40,187 nucleotides of DNA from Acidobacteriota bacterium. GTDB lineage: Bacteria > Acidobacteriota > Terriglobia > Acidiferrales > UBA7541. Position numbers and translations under genes: made by a program. The notes below the pieces were generated by a model. It ran no database searches, was not told the DNA's origin, and saw only the letters and a list, made by a program, of their open reading frames with translations. Of the stretch, positions 36,174 through 40,187 are shown piece after piece (within the stretch, counting starts at the first letter, position 1; every line of letters begins with the position of its first letter). The stretch lies in the NCBI GenBank assembly GCA_003224145.1, contig QHYN01000247.1, forward strand, positions 1 through 40,187. Direction: 5' to 3'.

Positions 36174-39100
36174 CTACGCCTTCTCCACTTTCACGAGGAA
36201 GCCTTTGAATTCCGGGGTGTACGCATTCGGATCGACCACCGTCGGCGACAGGGAATTCGCAGGCGTCCTGGCGGTCTTGCCTTCATCTTCGGCAATTCCG
36301 CGGTAGCCCCAATGAATGGGGATTCCGATCTGATAGGTTTCCTTTCCGTCGATGGTCATGCGCTTGATGCGCTTGGTCACCATGGCTTTCGCTTGATACA
36401 CGCCTCGCGCGCTGGTTACCTTCAGCACTTCGCCGCCACGGATGCCCATTTTATCGGCCAGCTCTGCAGGAACTTCGATGAAAGGTTCCGGAACGAGCTG
36501 CACGTTCATCGGATTGTTCTTCGTCCAGTAGTGATAGTGCTCAGTCAAGCGGTACGTGGTGCAGATGATGTTGTAATCCTTTGCCGTGCCGAACTTGTCC
36601 GCCTCGGTTTGGAATTTCTTCACCACCGGATTGGTCGATTGCTGCGGATGAAGCGGGTTCTCGATGGGGCTCTCGATCGGCTCATAGTGTTCTGGGAACG
36701 GCCCATCGGCCATCGCTCCCAGCGGGACGAACAATCTCCCCACCCCTTCGGGGTTCATGATGAACGGCCCCATGTGGTCTTTCGGCTTGGAATCCGCCTT
36801 GAAGTCGGGAACATCATTTCCGGCCCACTTCTGTGTTGCTTCGCTCCACCAGACTTGCTTCCGCGAGGAGTCCCAGGGCTTCCCCTCCGCATCACACGAC
36901 GCGCGGTTGTACAGCACCCGCCGGTTTGCCGGCCACGAGAACGCCCAGTTGGGATAAATTCCCAGGCCGGAGGGATCTTCCGTTCCGCGGCGCGCCATCA
37001 TGTTTCCCGCTTCGGTGAACGAGCCGGAGTACAGCCAGTTGCCGCAAAGCGTGGTGCCATCGTCCTTCAGCCAAGCGTAGCCAGGAAGTTGCTGCCCGGC
37101 TTTGATCTGTTGCTTGGTGAGGGGATCTTCCAGATCCGCCAGCGCCTTGCCGTTGATCTCTTTGGCGACCTCGGCCAGGGCCGGATTTTGCGGATTGGTG
37201 TAGTTCCATGACAGATGCAGAATCGCGTCGGGGAACTTCCCGCCTTCTTTTTGATACAGTTCGCGAACTTTCAGATAAATGCGCGCCAGGATTTCTTGAT
37301 CTAATTTTGCATCGCCCGGCAGCGGCAGCGCGGCATTCTTCCACTGCAGCCAGCGCGCGGAATTCACGAAGGTTCCATCTTTCTCCGCAAAACCCGCGCA
37401 CGGCAGGCGGTAAACGGTGGTCTGGATTTTCTTCATTTCGTCGGCGGTGATTCCGGGCGACTTCCAGAACTCGCTGGTTTCATCCGGATAAATTTCCCCG
37501 ACGACCAGCCAGTCGGCTTTCTTCAAAGCGTCGATGTTCTTCTGCGAATCGGGACCGATGGCCACGCCGTTCATGCCGAAGGCAAAGATCCCTTTGACGA
37601 TGCCGCGGTACATGTTGTCCCAGATGTAAGCCCAGGAGAAGTTGCGGTCCACCTTTGGCAGGAAGTGGAAGGCCCAGTCATTCTGCTTGGTGGCGGCGTC
37701 GCCATACATGGCCTTCATCAAGCTGACGGCGAATTTCGGCGTGTTGGACCAGTAGTTGAAGGAGTCCCATGCCAAGGGCTTGGCCGGCTTGGGAGTGAGA
37801 CGCTTCATCCAGTTTTCGAAAGAGGTATCCGTGGGCGTCGGCACTTTTAAATAGCCGGGTAAAATATCAAAAATGCCAGCCATGTCCGTCGCGCCCTGAA
37901 TGTTCGAATGCCCGCGCAGCGCGTTCACGCCGCCGCCGGCGCGGCCCACATTGCCCAGCAGAAGTTGCAATATCGCGGCGGTTCGAATGATCTGCGTTCC
38001 GGAAGTGTGCTGGGTCCATCCGACAGCGTAGATGATCGTTCCTGCTTTCTTCATGTCGCCGTTTTTGCGGATGGACGTGAAGAGATCAGCGGCCTTCAGA
38101 AATTGTTCCTTGGGGACGCCCGTGATGCGCTCGACCATTTCCGGCGTGTAGCGGCTGTAATGTTTCTTGAGAAGCTGGAAGACGCAATGGGGATGTTGCA
38201 GGGAGAAATCGTAGGCGAGTTTTTCCGGCAACGCGAGAGCCGGCGGCGGTGAAGCAGGTTCAGGATGAGCACCGACCTCAGCCACTTTTTGTTCCGTGAT
38301 GGCTATGACCGAGCCATCGGCGCCCGCGTAATTCCAAGTCGATTTATCGTAGGTTTGCGTCTTGGCGTCGAATCCCGAAAACACGCCGTCCGTATCGCCC
38401 GGCAACTGGAAGCCGGGTTTGATGATGAACGCCGCGTTGGTGTAGTTGACCAGGTAATCCTTAGCGATGCGATTGTTCTCGATGGCGTAGTGAATCAGAC
38501 CGCCCAGGAAAGCGATGTCCGAGCCGGCACGAATTTGGCAGAACAGATCCGCCACGGAAGCGGTGCGCGTGAACCGCGGATCGACCACGATCATTTTTGC
38601 GTTGCGAGTGCGCTTGGCTTCGATGGGCCACTTGAATCCGCAGGGGTGGTTTTCAGCGGGGTTCCCGCCCATGATGAGCATCATGTCGGTGTTCTTGATG
38701 TCGATCCATCCATTGGTCATCGCGCCCCGGCCGAACGTTGGTCCCAAACTTGAGACCGTGGGGCCGTGTCAAACCCTGGCCTGGTTTTCTAAGTGTACGA
38801 CCCCCAGGCTGCGCATGGTTTTCACGATCAGGTAGTTAAACTCGTTCGTATCCGTGCAGCCGCCGGTCCAGGCAATGGATTCCAGGCGATTCACTCTATT
38901 TCCATTGGCATCCACCTCGATAAATGTCTCATCGCGCGTTTTCTTCATTTTTGCAGCGATTTCATTGAGTGCATCGTCCCACGATATCTCTTCCCAATCC
39001 GTTCCGCCGGGGCGCCGCACTTGCGGTTTGGTCAGGCGCCGCTCGTTCAGGATGTCCTGTTCGAGCGAGGCGCCTTTGGGGCAAAGCGTACCGCGATTGA

Positions 39101-39350
39101 TGGGGTGGTCCGGATCGCCCTCGACGTGCACGACTTGTGCGGTTACGTTCTTCGCGCGGTCGCCAATGGTGTAGATGATGACGCCACAGCTCACGGAGCA
39201 ATACGGACACGTCGAGCGCGTCTCGTTGGCTCGGGCGATTTTCAGTGTGCGCAGTTGCGCATACGCGAGCTTCAGATCGAAACCAAACAGCGCGGCGGCA
39301 GCTCCACCAACAGTGCTAATCTTCAGGAAATCACGGCGGGTCGGGCTCAT
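36174..39350 (-). CDS. fdnG: Selenocysteine formate dehydrogenase, catalytic (alpha) subunit
   Basis: The molybdenum or tungsten bis-MGD catalytic subunit, oxidising formate to CO2. It appears as two frames (38769-39365 and 36174-38747) separated by an in-frame TGA at 38769-38771. The flanking residues, LENQARV before and HGPTVSSL after, match the selenocysteine site of Escherichia coli FdnG, so the TGA is read as Sec. From ATG 39350 this is residue 194 of 1058; E. coli has Sec196. A Tat signal (SPTRRDFLKIS) and a [4Fe-4S] motif (CPYCSVSCG with LCPKG) precede it. TFGRGAMTN and MGGNPAENHPCGFKW follow it. The frame also starts at ATG 39365. A SECIS-like hairpin lies directly after the TGA. Confidence 0.94.
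38728..38771 (-). promoter_or_regulatory. Bacterial SECIS element and recoded UGA
   Basis: The TGA is at 38771-38769. Just downstream on the minus strand GGTCTC (38757-38752) pairs with GGGACC (38745-38740), one G-U pair, around a 6-nt loop AAGUUU (38751-38746). A lower stem pairs CGGCC (38766-38762) with GGCCG (38732-38728). Position and loop resemble the fdnG SECIS of Escherichia coli (loop AAGUCU, from memory), which recruits SelB. Confidence 0.85.
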
Positions 39351-39365
39351 ACTGACAACCCCCAT

Positions 39366-39703
39366 CCGCAGGGAGGGAAGGTAGGGAAGTATCCCGCGGA
39401 GACTCCTTCATAAATCGTGGGTTGCCACCTGTCAAGCGTCATTTTGCGCAATCCGGATCGCTGCAGGTGCTGGCGCGGTTGGCGCCATGCCGGGATCGTA
39501 GAATGCTGCCGAGCTAAGATCAGCCTATTCCAAACAGCTCAAATAGACGAGCAGCCGCGGAGCAATGAGTGTACATTGCGTACTCCGAGGAATGCCTTTG
39601 ACGGCCTCGCTGTTTCTACCTTTTTCTACGGCTCGGCATCCAATATCGCAAATCCCGGCAGCAGTGGAACAGTGTCCCCGATGAGAATCGCCGAGGTGGT
39701 CCG
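39366..39703. other. Divergent intergenic region fdnG / DinB-family gene
   Basis: About 340 bp with the formate dehydrogenase promoter at 39407-39435 and a 6-bp hairpin GCAATG-N6-CATTGC at 39562-39579. An open frame at 39417-39707 on the + strand is not protein-like. GAGGTGG stands before the DinB-family ATG. Confidence 0.5.
39407..39435 (-). promoter_or_regulatory. Sigma-70 promoter of the formate dehydrogenase operon
   Basis: On the minus strand a perfect -35 box TTGACA (39435-39430), exactly 17 bp and a -10 box TATGAA (39412-39407), four of six consensus. Transcription would begin near 39400, about 50 nt before ATG 39350. No FNR or NarL-type operator was recognised. Confidence 0.7.
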
Positions 39704-40187
39704 ATGAAATACGACTTTCTGGTGGAAACCTATCAAACAGAGCGCATCAAAGTAGTGAGCGTGTGGAGCGAATTCCGTGAAGAAGATCTGGGGTTCCGGC
39801 CAAACGCCCAGGACCCGCGTGGCCGAAGCGTGCGTGAACAGATAGTGCATCAATGCGTGAGCGAGGATTTGTGGTTCCGCACGATGTTGGGAATCGACGT
39901 GGGCGCGCCGCCGTTGCCGTCGCAGGAGACGCGAATGGGTTTTATGCGCCGGTATGCGGAAGACAGCGCCAAACGCCTTGCGGTGCTGCAAGTGAAAGAC
40001 GAGCCGTGGTTCGAGGGCGAGACGATGTTCTTCGATGTGAAACGCTCACGGGCGTGGGTTATGACGCGGCGCATCGCGCACACGGCGCATCATCGCGGGC
40101 AGCAGATGGCCATGTTGCGGATGCTGGCGCGCGATCTGCACAGCAACTATGGCCCCACCGCAGATACGGGGGGCCTGATGCAGAATC
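39704..40187 (+). CDS. DinB family protein, 3'-partial
   Basis: The first 161 codons of a DinB/YfiT-type four-helix-bundle protein. It begins MKYDFLVETYQTERIKVV. The metal-binding histidines typical of the family are visible: one in EQIVHQCVSED and a pair in IAHTAHHRGQQMAMLRML. The conserved HxxHHRGQ-like motif is the strongest sign. The family includes metal-dependent transferases for bacillithiol or mycothiol and many uncharacterised proteins. The gene runs off the right edge without a stop. ATG 39704 has GAGGTGG about five nt upstream. Confidence 0.85.
   Translation, partial: MKYDFLVETYQTERIKVVSVWSEFREEDLGFRPNAQDPRGRSVREQIVHQCVSEDLWFRTMLGIDVGAPPLPSQETRMGFMRRYAEDSAKRLAVLQVKDEPWFEGETMFFDVKRSRAWVMTRRIAHTAHHRGQQMAMLRMLARDLHSNYGPTADTGGLMQN

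Noticed and set aside
38747-38771. Frameshift or nonsense mutation in the formate dehydrogenase gene
   Set aside because: The TGA falls exactly at the conserved selenocysteine site, the frame does not change across it, and a SECIS hairpin follows.

Overview
The window looks like a chromosomal segment of an Acidobacteriota-like soil or sediment bacterium, probably assembled from a metagenome. This placement is inference. It rests on high GC, many GTG/TTG starts, twin-arginine-exported Gfo/Idh/MocA and sugar-isomerase proteins, a lipoprotein mixing Ig-like, beta-propeller and IPT/TIG domains, and repeated 32-bp REP-like intergenic elements. No rRNA, tRNA, CRISPR array, transposase or phage gene was found.

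Layout, left to right. (1) 1-3.3 kb: a sugar-catabolism cluster on the + strand, with two xylose-isomerase-like TIM barrels flanking a Gfo/Idh/MocA oxidoreductase; the oxidoreductase and the second isomerase carry Tat signals. (2) 3.3-5.3 kb, - strand: a membrane zinc-ribbon protein and a translationally coupled ECF sigma/anti-sigma pair. (3) 5.3-8.1 kb, +: a zinc-ribbon protein with a duplicated ferredoxin-like region, an orphan conserved-looking protein, a 3-hydroxybutyryl-CoA dehydrogenase and a small unknown protein. (4) 8.1-9.7 kb: recA behind a repeat-bearing intergenic region. (5) 10.2-12.8 kb, +: two cell-wall enzymes, a minimal transpeptidase and an M23 peptidase. (6) 12.8-18.8 kb, -: a GAF-SpoIIE phosphatase, a fatty-acid hydroxylase-family protein, a beta-barrel protein, and korB/korA for 2-oxoacid:ferredoxin oxidoreductase. 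(7) 19.2-25.2 kb, +: lexA with a readable promoter, then a run of a degenerate-receiver/trypsin fusion, a zinc phospholipase C-like protein, an esterase and an ATP-grasp enzyme. (8) 25.3-30.7 kb, +: an exported protein, a bactofilin with a clear terminator, and the large lipoprotein. (9) 30.7-33.0 kb: small DUF proteins and an exported amidohydrolase. (10) 33.8-39.4 kb, -: a formate dehydrogenase operon (alpha, beta, gamma, fdhE) whose alpha subunit is interrupted by an in-frame UGA read as selenocysteine. (11) A partial DinB-family gene at the right edge.

Together the genes suggest a heterotroph with anaerobic or microaerobic capacity: ferredoxin-linked 2-oxoacid oxidation, respiratory formate oxidation on the outer face of the membrane, exported sugar metabolism, and RecA/LexA SOS control. 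The most notable features are the selenocysteine formate dehydrogenase, which automated calling splits in two, and the membrane protease whose N-terminal receiver domain has lost its phosphorylation residues.
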